A stretch of 30,374 nt of DNA, taken from the NCBI GenBank assembly GCA_023133315.1, contig JAGLWR010000001.1, positions 1-30,374 on the forward strand. The letters are read 5' to 3'. Shown piece after piece: positions 14,551 through 22,629 of this stretch. The notes under the pieces are model-generated. The model had not been told where the DNA came from. It ran no database searches and was given only the letters and a program-made list of their open reading frames with translations. This DNA comes from Methanomicrobia archaeon. GTDB taxonomy: Archaea > Methanobacteriota_B > Thermococci > Methanofastidiosales > B48-G16. The position numbers were made by a program, and so were the translations under genes. Within the stretch, counting starts at the first letter, position 1, and each line of letters begins with the position of its first letter.

Positions 14551-15849
14551 ATGGCAAAAGAAAAACCTCACATGAATGTGGCATTTATTGGCCATGTAGA
14601 CCATGGGAAATCTACACTGATAGGAAGAATGTTGATGGAACATGGAGACGTAAGAGAACAGATGATCAGGAAGTTCGAAGAAATGGGCGAAAAAGGGAAG
14701 ACCTTTAAATTCGCATGGGTAATGGACAATTTAAAAGAGGAACGAGAAAGAGGAGTCACGATAGACCTGGCACATAAAAAATTTGAAACAGACAACAGAT
14801 ATATAACGATCGTGGACTGTCCAGGTCACAGAGACTTCATCAAGAACATGATCACTGGAGCTTCGCAAGCGGACGCAGCCGTGCTCGTAATAGACGCAAA
14901 GGACGGTGTAATGCCCCAGACAAAAGAACACGTTTTCTTGGCTAGAACTCTTGGTATAAAGCAATTAGTCGTTGCGATAAACAAAATGGATCTGATGGAT
15001 TATAAGCAGGATAGATTTGATAAGATAAAATCCGAAGCAATCAAGCTTTTAAAGCTTGTGGGATACAAGCCAGACGAAGTGCCCATCATACCGACTTCTG
15101 CTTTCCACGGCGAAAACATTACAAAGGCAAGTGAGAAGATGTCGTGGTTCTCAGGAAAGTCCATGATAGAGATATTGGATGCACTGAAAGAGCCGGAGAA
15201 GCCGACAGACAAGCCACTGAGACTTCCAGTGCAGGATGTCTTTACAATTACAGGTGTCGGTACGGTACCTGTAGGAAGGGTAGAAACTGGAGTAATGAAG
15301 GTAGGGGAAAATGTCATATTTGAGCCTGCTTCAACTATCCTCGGAAAACCTGTATCCGGAGAAGTCAAAACAATCGAGATGCATCACGAAGGACTTTCAA
15401 AAGCTGAACCTGGAGACAACGTTGGTTTCAATGTCAGAGGCGTTGGTAAGAAAGATATACGAAGAGGAGATGTTTTAGGGCATGTTGATTCCCCTCCAAC
15501 GGTAGTTACACCAAAAGACACATTCAGAGCACAGATTGCTATTTTGGCGCACCCAACGGCTATAACTGTTGGATATACACCTGTATTCCACTGCTATACA
15601 GCCCAGGTGGCGTGCACATTTGAAAAATTAGTTGCAAAGCTTGATAAAAAGACAGGTGGAGTAGCCGAGGAAAATCCAAGCTTTTTAAAACCGGGAGATG
15701 CAGCTCTGGTGGAGATCAGACCTACCAAACCTATGGTTCTTGAAGAATACAAGAAGATCCCTGAGATGGGCAGATTCGCTGTAAGAGACATGGGTATGAC
15801 TATAGCAGCAGGATTCTGTGTTGCCATACACAAAGGATCCAAGAAATAA
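14551..15849 (+). CDS. tuf: Translation elongation factor EF-1 alpha
   Basis: A 432-residue GTPase that delivers aminoacyl-tRNA to the ribosome. GTP-binding motifs are complete: GHVDHGKS (14-21), DCPGH, NKMD and TSAFHG. The beta-barrel domains include the GVGTVPVGRVETG and GFNVRGV stretches typical of aEF-1 alpha. A strong AGGAGG ribosome binding site precedes ATG 14551. The S10 gene follows 11 bp later, the classical archaeal tuf-rpsJ arrangement. Codon use and length are ordinary. Confidence 0.98.
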   Translation: MAKEKPHMNVAFIGHVDHGKSTLIGRMLMEHGDVREQMIRKFEEMGEKGKTFKFAWVMDNLKEERERGVTIDLAHKKFETDNRYITIVDCPGHRDFIKNMITGASQADAAVLVIDAKDGVMPQTKEHVFLARTLGIKQLVVAINKMDLMDYKQDRFDKIKSEAIKLLKLVGYKPDEVPIIPTSAFHGENITKASEKMSWFSGKSMIEILDALKEPEKPTDKPLRLPVQDVFTITGVGTVPVGRVETGVMKVGENVIFEPASTILGKPVSGEVKTIEMHHEGLSKAEPGDNVGFNVRGVGKKDIRRGDVLGHVDSPPTVVTPKDTFRAQIAILAHPTAITVGYTPVFHCYTAQVACTFEKLVAKLDKKTGGVAEENPSFLKPGDAALVEIRPTKPMVLEEYKKIPEMGRFAVRDMGMTIAAGFCVAIHKGSKK

Positions 15850-15860
15850 AGGGGATCGAG

Positions 15861-16169
15861 TTGCAAAGAGCCAGAATAAGACTTGCTTGTACAGAGCCGA
15901 AAAAATTAGATGATGTTTGCGATCAGGTAAAAAAGATCGCAGAAAAAACAGGAGTAAATATTTCTGGGCCTATGCCTTTACCCACGAAGAGATTGAAAGT
16001 ACCCGTAAGAAAATCTCCCGATGGTGAAGGAACAGCAACGTGGGAACGCTGGGAAATGAGGATCCACAAGAGACTCATAGAGATAGATGCTGATGATAGA
16101 ACGATGAGACAGGTAATGAGAGTAACTGTGCCGGAAGGAGTGAATATAGAGATAGAGTTAATCTCCTAA
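15861..16169 (+). CDS. rpsJ: Ribosomal protein S10 (uS10)
   Basis: A 102-residue small-subunit protein. RARIRLACTEP at the start, ISGPMPLPTKRLKVPVRKSP in the middle and VNIEIELI at the end match archaeal S10. No ATG is available in the right place; translation should begin at TTG 15861, preceded by GGGGATCG. The gene follows tuf by 11 bp and must share its transcript. A T-rich tract follows the stop. Confidence 0.95.
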   Translation: MQRARIRLACTEPKKLDDVCDQVKKIAEKTGVNISGPMPLPTKRLKVPVRKSPDGEGTATWERWEMRIHKRLIEIDADDRTMRQVMRVTVPEGVNIEIELIS

Positions 16170-16195
16170 TTTTTTTATTTTTGTTCTTTTCTTTC
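16170..16195 (+). terminator. T-rich terminator after tuf-rpsJ
   Basis: Directly after the rpsJ stop the plus strand runs through T8, T5, T4 and T3 tracts separated by single bases with no stem, the typical U-tract terminator of archaeal RNA polymerase. Confidence 0.65.
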
Positions 16196-16273
16196 TTCAT
16201 ATAAAAAGTTTTTTTCTCTGATGAACGGTTCCCAATTTACCCTTAGAGAGCTGTGAATCCCTTACGAAAAGAT

Positions 16274-16280
16274 ATTTATA
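16274..16280 (+). promoter_or_regulatory. TATA box of the pilin-type surface protein
   Basis: ATTTATA is centred about 26 bp before ATG 16302, which has no binding site, so a leaderless transcript is likely. Confidence 0.5.
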
Positions 16281-16301
16281 CAATGAAGATTAATTAATAT
16301 T

Positions 16302-18173
16302 ATGAATTTAAAATCTAAAGGAGTTTCCCCCATAGTTGCAGTGGTTCTGCTCATCACGGCTACTATAGCGATAGGCACAATTTTAATGGCGTGGGGATCC
16401 GGATTAATTCAAGAAAGACAGAGTATTTCCGAAGAAACGAGTAAAAGTGTGTTCGGAAGTGAGAATTATCTGAGTATCGATAACCTTGCAGATAGTAATG
16501 GTACTCTCTTAATATGGATCAGAAACTCCGGAGACGAAGATGTAAATGTGGAATATTTCAGGATATACATCGAAAAAAATGAAGTGGATCAGGATCCTCA
16601 AAACGTTTCTGGGATGACAGTACCAAAAAAAGACACGGTGAAACTCGCTGAGATTCCTCTCTCATTAGAGGAGGGGGATATCGTTTTTGTAAAAATTACC
16701 ACAAAAAGTGGGTACCTAATGACAAAGATATTGAATCTCACTCCTAAGGTAACAAGTACCCTCACTCCCTCACCTACAACTCCACCTGCCAACCTTCCTC
16801 CTAACGCCGATTTTGATTACGATCCTCCAAATCCGTACACCGATGAGGTGATCCAGTTCACCGATCTATCCACAGACTCTGATGGTATAATAGTTTCATG
16901 GGACTGGGATTTCGGAGACTCGCAGACGTCGTCAAATCAAAATCCGACTCATTCTTATCCCGAAAATATCACATATACAGTCACGTCAACGGTAACGGAC
17001 GATGATGGTGCTACAGATAGTATCAGTAAGGACATCACCGTCCTCAATCAAAATCCGGTAGCAGATGCCAATGGACCATATTTTGGTATTGTTGGAGAAG
17101 ACATCACGTTTGATGGATCGGGATCATACGACCCTGACGGCTCCATAGTCTCATGGGACTGGGACTTTGGAGATACCACATCGGGGAGTGGTGAAACAAC
17201 GACACATGCATACACGAATCTCGGTGATTACACGGTTACGTTAACGGTTACCGACGATGATGGTGGAACAGATACAGATACAACGACGGTAGATGTTTCT
17301 GCTGCTCCTGCCAATTTCAATATCCTTACGATTGACACAAATTCAACTGAGATTAAGCAAGGAGATACTGGAATAGTTGTCACGATGACGGTGGAAAATA
17401 CCGGTGGAGCAGTTGCACTCGTCACCAATACTGATCTCACCTTTACCCATCTAGGTGGCGATGTATCTATAGAATATACGGTGACACCCGATCCGTTTAA
17501 CCCTATAAGCATTGCAGGAGGTACTTCGGAAACATTTACCTTCGCAGTTGATTGTGTGTATGACGCCACTACAGGAGTGATTGTTATCGACGGTTACATC
17601 GGGGGGATAGACACAGCTACGGGTATGCCAATATCAGATAATACAGCAATAACGATAGATCAGTGGTACGTGGAGTTCTTCGACGATGTAGAACACGGGA
17701 GCGGAAAATGGAGTATAAGTCCCGATCTCCTCAATTTGTGGCACGTAACGCAACATAGATATCACAGCAGTGATCATTCCTGGTATTTCGGTCAGGAAGG
17801 GATCTGGAATTACGATGTAGGAAATTGCAGGGGGAGTATAATATCCGTATCCATAGATCTCACCTCTCCCACGATCACCTCAGCCGAACTGAAGTTCTGG
17901 ACGTGGTGGCAGATAGAGCACGCTCGTCCCAATCGTGACAGAATGCAAGTATACGTCTCTGCGAATGGAGGACCGTGGGGACCACCTGAATGGTTAAGAG
18001 ACTCCGGCGATCCGGATATGGGCTGGCATGAAGAAACGATAGATCTTTTAGGATACATGGGAGATTCTATCGAGATCAGGTTTTATTTCAATGCAACAGA
18101 TCATAATAACAATGACTACGAAGGCTGGTACGTTGACGATATTCATGTAGACGTAACGGTGAATTTTACTTAA
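16302..18173 (+). CDS. Surface protein with archaeal pilin N-terminus, two PKD domains, CARDB-like and MAM-like domains
   Basis: A 623-residue protein. Residues 1-35 are a class III (type IV pilin) signal: SKG followed by VSPIVAVVLLITATIAIGT, cut after Gly7 by prepilin peptidase, matching the archaeal pilin N-terminal family (PF07790). Residues 36-145 form a small beta domain, 150-168 a Thr/Pro linker. PKD domains span about 167-247 and 251-332, each with WDWDFGD. About 336-452 resemble CARDB. About 454-620 form a jelly-roll, MAM-like domain with EGWYVDDI, as in immune-inhibitor-A type proteins. This is probably a pilus-linked or pilus-like adhesin. N-glycosylation sequons (for example NITY) are present. 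It stands alone with its own leaderless promoter. Confidence 0.85.
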   Translation: MNLKSKGVSPIVAVVLLITATIAIGTILMAWGSGLIQERQSISEETSKSVFGSENYLSIDNLADSNGTLLIWIRNSGDEDVNVEYFRIYIEKNEVDQDPQNVSGMTVPKKDTVKLAEIPLSLEEGDIVFVKITTKSGYLMTKILNLTPKVTSTLTPSPTTPPANLPPNADFDYDPPNPYTDEVIQFTDLSTDSDGIIVSWDWDFGDSQTSSNQNPTHSYPENITYTVTSTVTDDDGATDSISKDITVLNQNPVADANGPYFGIVGEDITFDGSGSYDPDGSIVSWDWDFGDTTSGSGETTTHAYTNLGDYTVTLTVTDDDGGTDTDTTTVDVSAAPANFNILTIDTNSTEIKQGDTGIVVTMTVENTGGAVALVTNTDLTFTHLGGDVSIEYTVTPDPFNPISIAGGTSETFTFAVDCVYDATTGVIVIDGYIGGIDTATGMPISDNTAITIDQWYVEFFDDVEHGSGKWSISPDLLNLWHVTQHRYHSSDHSWYFGQEGIWNYDVGNCRGSIISVSIDLTSPTITSAELKFWTWWQIEHARPNRDRMQVYVSANGGPWGPPEWLRDSGDPDMGWHEETIDLLGYMGDSIEIRFYFNATDHNNNDYEGWYVDDIHVDVTVNFT

Positions 18174-18186
18174 GACCTTCCAGTAA

Positions 18187-18232
18187 CCTTTTAAAAGGAG
18201 AAAATCTTATATGGTACAATATTAAAGAGGTG
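18187..18232 (+). promoter_or_regulatory. Promoter of the S19e-FtsY operon
   Basis: A 12-bp palindrome CCTTTTAAAAGG (18187-18198) precedes a TATA-like CTTATAT (18206-18212). GAGGTG (18227-18232) is the ribosome binding site for ATG 18238. The palindrome could be a BRE-proximal element or an operator; its role is unknown. Confidence 0.45.
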
Positions 18233-18237
18233 TTTAC

Positions 18238-18648
18238 ATGACAACGGTATATGATGTTCCGGCTGATAAGCTCATAGAAAAACTGAAAGAGAAATTAAAG
18301 ACAATGAAAGAGCTCACTCCTCCCGAGTGGGCTAAATTTGTAAAAACTTCGTCATCCAGAGAGAGAACGCCCGATCAGGAAGACTGGTGGTATATTAGAG
18401 CGGCTTCCGTCCTCAGGAAAGTATATATGCGCGGGCCCGTGGGCGTTTCCCGACTCAGAAGAGTCTATGGAAGCAAGAAAAACAGAGGATACAAACCAGA
18501 AAAATTTAGAAAGGCAAGTGGTGCGGTAATCAGAAAGATACTCCAGCAATTAGAAGGTGCTCAACTTGTAAAAAATGAGATCGGAAGGATTATAACACCC
18601 AAAGGAAGATCTTTGCTCGATAAAACTTCAAAAGAGATCGAGGGATAA
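18238..18648 (+). CDS. rps19e: Ribosomal protein S19e (eS19)
   Basis: A 136-residue small-subunit protein found in archaea and eukaryotes. TTVYDVPADKLIEKL at the start, PEWAKFVKT, then DWWYIRAASVLRKVY and VSRLRRVYGSKKNRGYKP are family signatures; the C-terminus ends with the winged-helix wing (GRIITPKGRSLLD). It takes part in 40S/30S head maturation. It begins a dense operon: the next stop-to-start distance is 3 bp. Confidence 0.97.
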   Translation: MTTVYDVPADKLIEKLKEKLKTMKELTPPEWAKFVKTSSSRERTPDQEDWWYIRAASVLRKVYMRGPVGVSRLRRVYGSKKNRGYKPEKFRKASGAVIRKILQQLEGAQLVKNEIGRIITPKGRSLLDKTSKEIEG

Positions 18649-18651
18649 CGA

Positions 18652-18954
18652 ATGGAGGACGATATTGAGGATATCAGAAGAAAAAAAATGGAAGAGTTAA
18701 CAAAAGTTGAAGAACAACAGAGGATGGAGATACAAAAACAACTCTTATTACGGCAGATACTTACAAACGAGGCCAGAAATAGGCTTGTAAGGATAAAAAT
18801 GGCACGACCAGAGTTTGCAGAACAAATAGAATTACAGCTCATACAGTTAGCTCAATCAGGAAAACTGCAGAAAAAGATCACAGATGAAGATCTTAAAACT
18901 ATTCTGAGGTCATTGCAGCAGAAAAAACCAGATTATAGAATTATGAGACGATAA
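18652..18954 (+). CDS. PDCD5/TFAR19-like DNA-binding protein
   Basis: A 100-residue helical protein of the archaeal PDCD5 family, which binds DNA and is commonly encoded next to S19e. It opens with an acidic helix (EDDIEDIRRKKMEEL), has LRQILTNEARNRLVRIKMARP as the conserved core, and ends KITDEDLKTILRSL plus a basic tail. Its exact role is unknown; the human relative binds chaperonin CCT. It starts 3 bp after S19e, and a PP-loop gene follows 2 bp after its stop. Confidence 0.94.
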   Translation: MEDDIEDIRRKKMEELTKVEEQQRMEIQKQLLLRQILTNEARNRLVRIKMARPEFAEQIELQLIQLAQSGKLQKKITDEDLKTILRSLQQKKPDYRIMRR

Positions 18955-18956
18955 AA

Positions 18957-19574
18957 ATGGAAGCGAACTTACTCTTCAGCGGAGGGAAAGATAGTTCTTT
19001 ATCTGCTTTTATACTTAAAAAACTTGGATATGGGGTGAAACTTATTACGATAACATTTGGATACAGTGAAAACTGGAAACTGGCAAAAGAAACCTCGGAG
19101 ATACTGGGTTATGACCATAATGTAATAAAGATGGATGAAAAAATCTTGACTGAAGGTTCCAGAATAATCTTAGAGGAGGGATACCCTCTCAGGGGAATAA
19201 AATATATCCACAGAGAAGTGATAGAGGAACTTGCAAAAGATTATAAAGTAATCTGTGATGGATCGAGAAGAGATGATAGAACACCAAGATTGGAATTCAG
19301 CGAGATAAGAAGTCTGGAAGATAAATATGGAGTAGAGTACATATCTCCACTACAGGGCATCGGTTACAGGACATTGCGATACCTGACAAATAAGCTATTT
19401 ATAATAGAAACGTATAACAGCAGTGAAAAAAAGACAGCCGATTACGAAACAGAGGCAAGGATCTTTTTAGGTGATAAAGGAAAGAACATATTTCCGGTGC
19501 ATGAGCAGACTAGAGTTCTTGGCTGGAGAGGTGATGCAGAATGGCAAGAAATAAGCCACTTGGTAAAAAACTGA
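18957..19574 (+). CDS. PP-loop ATPase, COG2117 family (putative tRNA-modifying)
   Basis: A 205-residue protein with the PP-loop SGGKDS at residues 8-13, which binds ATP and adenylates a substrate. GSRRDDRTPRLEFSEI and GYRTLRYLTNKLF are conserved in the archaeal COG2117 group, annotated as a predicted subunit of a tRNA thiouridylase-like enzyme; the real substrate is not known. The gene starts 2 bp after the PDCD5-like gene. Its last 34 bases overlap the start of L39e in another frame, an unusually long overlap that ties the two together. Confidence 0.88.
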   Translation: MEANLLFSGGKDSSLSAFILKKLGYGVKLITITFGYSENWKLAKETSEILGYDHNVIKMDEKILTEGSRIILEEGYPLRGIKYIHREVIEELAKDYKVICDGSRRDDRTPRLEFSEIRSLEDKYGVEYISPLQGIGYRTLRYLTNKLFIIETYNSSEKKTADYETEARIFLGDKGKNIFPVHEQTRVLGWRGDAEWQEISHLVKN

Positions 19575-19696
19575 GATTGGGAAAGGCATTAAAACAAAAC
19601 AGGAGAGTCCCTGTTTGGGTATGGGTCAAGACAAGATTAAATGTGAGAACTCACCCGAAGAGAAGACACTGGAGAAGAACTAGTTTAAAAAGGTGA
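19541..19696 (+). CDS. rpl39e: Ribosomal protein L39e (eL39)
   Basis: A 51-residue, very basic protein lining the exit tunnel of the large subunit. It begins MARNKPLGKKLRLGKALKQ, has the invariant RRVPVWVWVKT segment, and ends KRRHWRRTSLKR; full family length is about 51. The ATG lies inside the PP-loop gene, with GGTGAT 7 bases upstream. The stop TGA 19694-19696 is part of an AGGTGAAAG that also serves as the ribosome binding site of L31e at 19701. Confidence 0.96.
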   Translation: MARNKPLGKKLRLGKALKQNRRVPVWVWVKTRLNVRTHPKRRHWRRTSLKR

Positions 19697-19700
19697 AAGT

Positions 19701-19958
19701 ATGAAAGCTGGAGAAGAAAGAGTTTATACCATTCCTTTGAGAAAGGCTAAGAGAACACAAAGAAAAAAAAGGAGTCCGAGGGCTATAAGAGAATTAAAGG
19801 GTTTCCTGAAAAGACACACAAAGGCTGAGAATATAAAGATAGACTCCAAATTGAATGAGAAAATTTGGGAAAAAGGTATAGAAAAGCCGCCCTCAAAATT
19901 GAGAGTAAGAGTCAAAAAAGAAGAAGAGGACACAGCAACTGCCTATCTTACTGAATAA
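19701..19958 (+). CDS. rpl31e: Ribosomal protein L31e (eL31)
   Basis: An 85-residue basic large-subunit protein. ERVYTIPLRKAKRTQRKKRSPRA is the N-terminal signature; the pattern FLKRHTKAENIKIDSKLNEKIWEKGIEKPP follows, and the tail strand is KLRVRVKKEEE. It lies near the tunnel exit where SRP docks, in line with ftsY further down the operon. GGTGAAAGT precedes the ATG. Confidence 0.97.
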   Translation: MKAGEERVYTIPLRKAKRTQRKKRSPRAIRELKGFLKRHTKAENIKIDSKLNEKIWEKGIEKPPSKLRVRVKKEEEDTATAYLTE

Positions 19959-19959
19959 T

Positions 19960-20601
19960 ATGATCAAGAAGCTAGAAATTGAAAAAAACCCATTTATAGG
20001 AATTTTTGGTATTACAAATGAAGAAATAACGCTTCTTTCTGTAGATTTTACAAAAGAAAAGGTAAGATTAGTAGAAAATACATTGTCTACAGAAACGTTG
20101 CTCACAACAATAGCGAGAACGAATTTACTCGGCATCCTCAGTGCAGGAAACTCAAACGGAGTTGTACTTCCATACAATGTAGAGGATTACGAGATCAGCA
20201 AGCTCAAAAAATGTGATATAAAGATAGAGATTTTATCTACAAAATTTACAGCTCTCGGCAATATGATGCTCTGCAATGACAAAGGTGCCGTCATAAGTAA
20301 AAAATTAGAAAAAGAATCCAGATTAATAGAAGATGCTCTGGATGTTGAAATCTTTGTATCTGACTCTATTAATTTTGGAAGTATGGGATTATGTACAAAC
20401 AATGGATGTCTTGTGCATCCCTCTCTTTCGGAGATGATAGATGAATTAGAAAAAGCTTTAAAAGTAGAGGTGGATATAGGGAGTGCAAACAGAGGAGTTT
20501 ACTATCTCGGCATATGTGCACTCGCAAATACAAAAGGAGCATTAGTAGGCAGTGTGAGTACTGGCCCGGAGATAAATAAAATCGAGGATATACTGTTTTA
20601 G
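19960..20601 (+). CDS. eif6: Translation initiation factor aIF6
   Basis: A 213-residue anti-association factor that binds the large subunit. The five-fold repeated propeller units can be seen as spaced glycine/asparagine motifs such as LLGILSAGNSNGVVLP, NMMLCNDKGAVIS, GSMGLCTNNGCLVHPSLS and LGICALANTKGALVG. Length is normal (about 220). The ATG is one base after the L31e stop with no clear binding site of its own, so translation is probably coupled. Confidence 0.96.
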   Translation: MIKKLEIEKNPFIGIFGITNEEITLLSVDFTKEKVRLVENTLSTETLLTTIARTNLLGILSAGNSNGVVLPYNVEDYEISKLKKCDIKIEILSTKFTALGNMMLCNDKGAVISKKLEKESRLIEDALDVEIFVSDSINFGSMGLCTNNGCLVHPSLSEMIDELEKALKVEVDIGSANRGVYYLGICALANTKGALVGSVSTGPEINKIEDILF

Positions 20602-20611
20602 GAGGGATACT

Positions 20612-20794
20612 ATGAAGAGTTTTGAAGTACATGGAACATTCAAGATGGGAGATAAGATACAGAACTTCACAAAGGTATTTAACGGCATGAATGAAAAAGG
20701 CGTTATAGAAAAAGTGTATTGCGATATAGGGAGCAGACACAGAGTCAAGAGAGGTAACATAGAAATTCTTAAAGTAGAGGAGAGAAAAGAATGA
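20612..20794 (+). CDS. rpl18a: Ribosomal protein L18a/LX (eL20)
   Basis: A 60-residue large-subunit protein of the archaeal LX type (half the length of eukaryotic eL20). FEVHGTFKMGDKIQNFTKVF and YCDIGSRHRVKRGNIEILKVEE are diagnostic. GGAGGGAT lies just upstream of the ATG. Its TGA overlaps the ATG of prefoldin alpha (ATGA). Confidence 0.96.
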   Translation: MKSFEVHGTFKMGDKIQNFTKVFNGMNEKGVIEKVYCDIGSRHRVKRGNIEILKVEERKE

Positions 20795-21180
20795 ATAAAA
20801 ATGAACTGCTCATGAAGTTTGGATATCTTAAAGAACAGGGAGAGATCCTTGTAAAAAATATAGCTATTTTAGAAGAAAAACTAACAGAAACGTTGATAGC
20901 GAAAAATACACTGGAAGAATTAAAAAAAATAGGAAAAGGAGAGTTGCTGATGCCCATAGGCGGAGGATGCTTTATAGAAACTGAACTGAAGAAACTGGAG
21001 CGTGTTACAATCAATGTAGGTGGTGGAGTTTCCAAAGAGGCATCTATAGAAGAATCTCTCTCTAAATTTGATGAAAATACTGAAAGTATCAGAAAAATGA
21101 TTATTCGTACTCAGGAAAACCTTGTAAAGATTGAAAGAGACCTTGCAGCTATCAATGAAGAACTCGGGAAGCAAAAGTGA
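20791..21180 (+). CDS. pfdA: Prefoldin subunit alpha
   Basis: A 129-residue subunit of the hexameric prefoldin chaperone, which hands unfolded proteins to the thermosome (encoded at 5757). It has two long coiled coils (about residues 3-45 and 85-128) around a central beta hairpin including GKGELLMPIGGGCFIE and VTINVGGGVSKE, as in other alpha subunits. The gene overlaps L18a by 4 bp and is 4 bp from ftsY. Confidence 0.96.
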   Translation: MNKNELLMKFGYLKEQGEILVKNIAILEEKLTETLIAKNTLEELKKIGKGELLMPIGGGCFIETELKKLERVTINVGGGVSKEASIEESLSKFDENTESIRKMIIRTQENLVKIERDLAAINEELGKQK

Positions 21181-21184
21181 AAAG

Positions 21185-22069
21185 ATGTTTAACTCTCTGA
21201 AAAACAGATTGGGAACATTTCTCCAGGATCTAAATCAAAAAACTATCTCTGAGAAGGATATAGATTCAATCCTCTTCGAATTAGAACTCATATTGCTTCA
21301 AAACGATGTATCTGTTAAAGTTACTGAAGAAATAAAAGAAATTCTCGGAAAAAGTCTCTCCGGGAAAAAAATAGGATTACTGAATAATAAAAAAGATTTT
21401 ATAGAGGCTTCTTTAAAAGAAGCCGTAAAAGAAATCCTCAGCTCGGAGAAAATAGATTTAATCGAAAAGATAAAAACAAAAAAACCATTTGTAATAATGT
21501 TTATAGGTTTTAATGGCACTGGTAAAACTACCACGATTGCAAAACTGGGGAATATATTAAAAAAGAAAGGATTTTCTGTAGTTTTCTCAGCCTCGGATAC
21601 GTTTAGAGCAGGATCGATAGAACAATTAGAAAGACATGCTAAAAATATTGGAATAAAAGTTATCAAACACAAATATGGGGGAGATCCTGCTGCTGTAGCA
21701 TTTGATGCAATAAAACATGCCAAAGCAAGAAGTATTGATGTTGTAATCATAGATACAGCTGGAAGATCTGAAACAAATAAAAATCTTATGGCGGAGGTTA
21801 AAAAAATAAAAAGGGTAGTAGCTCCTGACCTAACGATATTTGTAGGAGATGCATTGGCAGGAAACTCTCTTGTTAACCAGGCTGAAAAATTTAACGAAAT
21901 CGGGATTGACTGTTCAATTTTGACCAAGATAGATGCAGATGCAAGAGGAGGGGGTGCTCTATCGATTACATCCGCTACCGAAAAACCTATCGTATACGTT
22001 GGAACAGGCCAGGGCTATGATGATCTAGAAATATTCGATCCAGACTGGTTGATAAGGAACCTTTTTTAA
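21185..22069 (+). CDS. ftsY: Signal recognition particle receptor FtsY
   Basis: A 294-residue SRP-receptor GTPase that brings ribosome-SRP complexes to the membrane. The N-terminal helical domain (about 1-90) is followed by the G domain: P-loop GFNGTGKTTT, G2/insertion-box DTFRAGSIEQL, DTAGRSETN, TKIDADARGGG, and GTGQGYDDL at the C-terminus. The acidic extension is short, as usual in archaea. The start at ATG 21185 with GTGA upstream is preferred over a longer frame from 21131 inside pfdA. This is the last gene of the operon. Confidence 0.96.
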   Translation: MFNSLKNRLGTFLQDLNQKTISEKDIDSILFELELILLQNDVSVKVTEEIKEILGKSLSGKKIGLLNNKKDFIEASLKEAVKEILSSEKIDLIEKIKTKKPFVIMFIGFNGTGKTTTIAKLGNILKKKGFSVVFSASDTFRAGSIEQLERHAKNIGIKVIKHKYGGDPAAVAFDAIKHAKARSIDVVIIDTAGRSETNKNLMAEVKKIKRVVAPDLTIFVGDALAGNSLVNQAEKFNEIGIDCSILTKIDADARGGGALSITSATEKPIVYVGTGQGYDDLEIFDPDWLIRNLF

Positions 22070-22117
22070 CTTGAAAGTTAATAATCTCTTTATTTCTTTC
22101 CGTATGGATTAAAAAAG

Positions 22118-22126
22118 CTTAAATAT
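22118..22126 (+). promoter_or_regulatory. TATA box of the DUF2226-like gene
   Basis: CTTAAATAT is centred about 28 bp before ATG 22150. No ribosome binding site is present, so a leaderless start is likely. Confidence 0.45.
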
Positions 22127-22149
22127 ATGCATTCCACATATAATATAAT

Positions 22150-22620
22150 ATGTATATGCCGAAAGGTTGGCTCAAGACAAGGATTGAAGAAAAGGACTTT
22201 CATTTAAATATGGAAAAATTGAAAGAGATACATTTAGATATTGGCAGTGATTTTTCTGGATATATTAGAATATTTGGTACAAATATCCAGGATATGCACG
22301 ATGATTGCTATTTTCTTATAGAAAATGGAAAAATTATTGCAGCAGAAAAAATAGAGATAGAGAGGAAGATAAGAACTATTAGGGATGACGTTTTTAACGA
22401 ATTAGATTGTCTATACAAAGAATGTGAGATAAACGTGGTGAGACTTGATAAATCACAACTTAACATATCGAAAGATACAAATGAAATCTGTTTATTGGAT
22501 AACGGAGTATCCTTTATAAGCGAGCTTAACAGAGAAGAGTTACTAAACAGGATAAGCGCAGGCAATATAAATGTGGATAGGTTTCTTTATAAATTTGAAA
22601 AAATAGATGGACGAATTTGA
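22150..22620 (+). CDS. Hypothetical archaeal protein, DUF2226-like
   Basis: A 156-residue soluble protein. The pattern FSGYIRIFGTNIQDMHDDCYFLIENGKIIAAEKI resembles the core of archaeal DUF2226 proteins (a strand-rich domain with the motif enGkIvAA), which have no known function. Family members I remember are longer, so this is either a short form or a relative. It uses ATG 22150 (MYMPKG) if leaderless, or ATG 22156. It faces priS, whose end lies 9 bp away on the other strand. Confidence 0.65.
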   Translation: MYMPKGWLKTRIEEKDFHLNMEKLKEIHLDIGSDFSGYIRIFGTNIQDMHDDCYFLIENGKIIAAEKIEIERKIRTIRDDVFNELDCLYKECEINVVRLDKSQLNISKDTNEICLLDNGVSFISELNREELLNRISAGNINVDRFLYKFEKIDGRI

Positions 22621-22629
22621 ACCATAAAG

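Noticed and set aside
15000..15368. 122-codon minus-strand frame inside the EF-1 alpha gene
   Set aside because: It is an antisense shadow of a highly conserved gene and has no domain.
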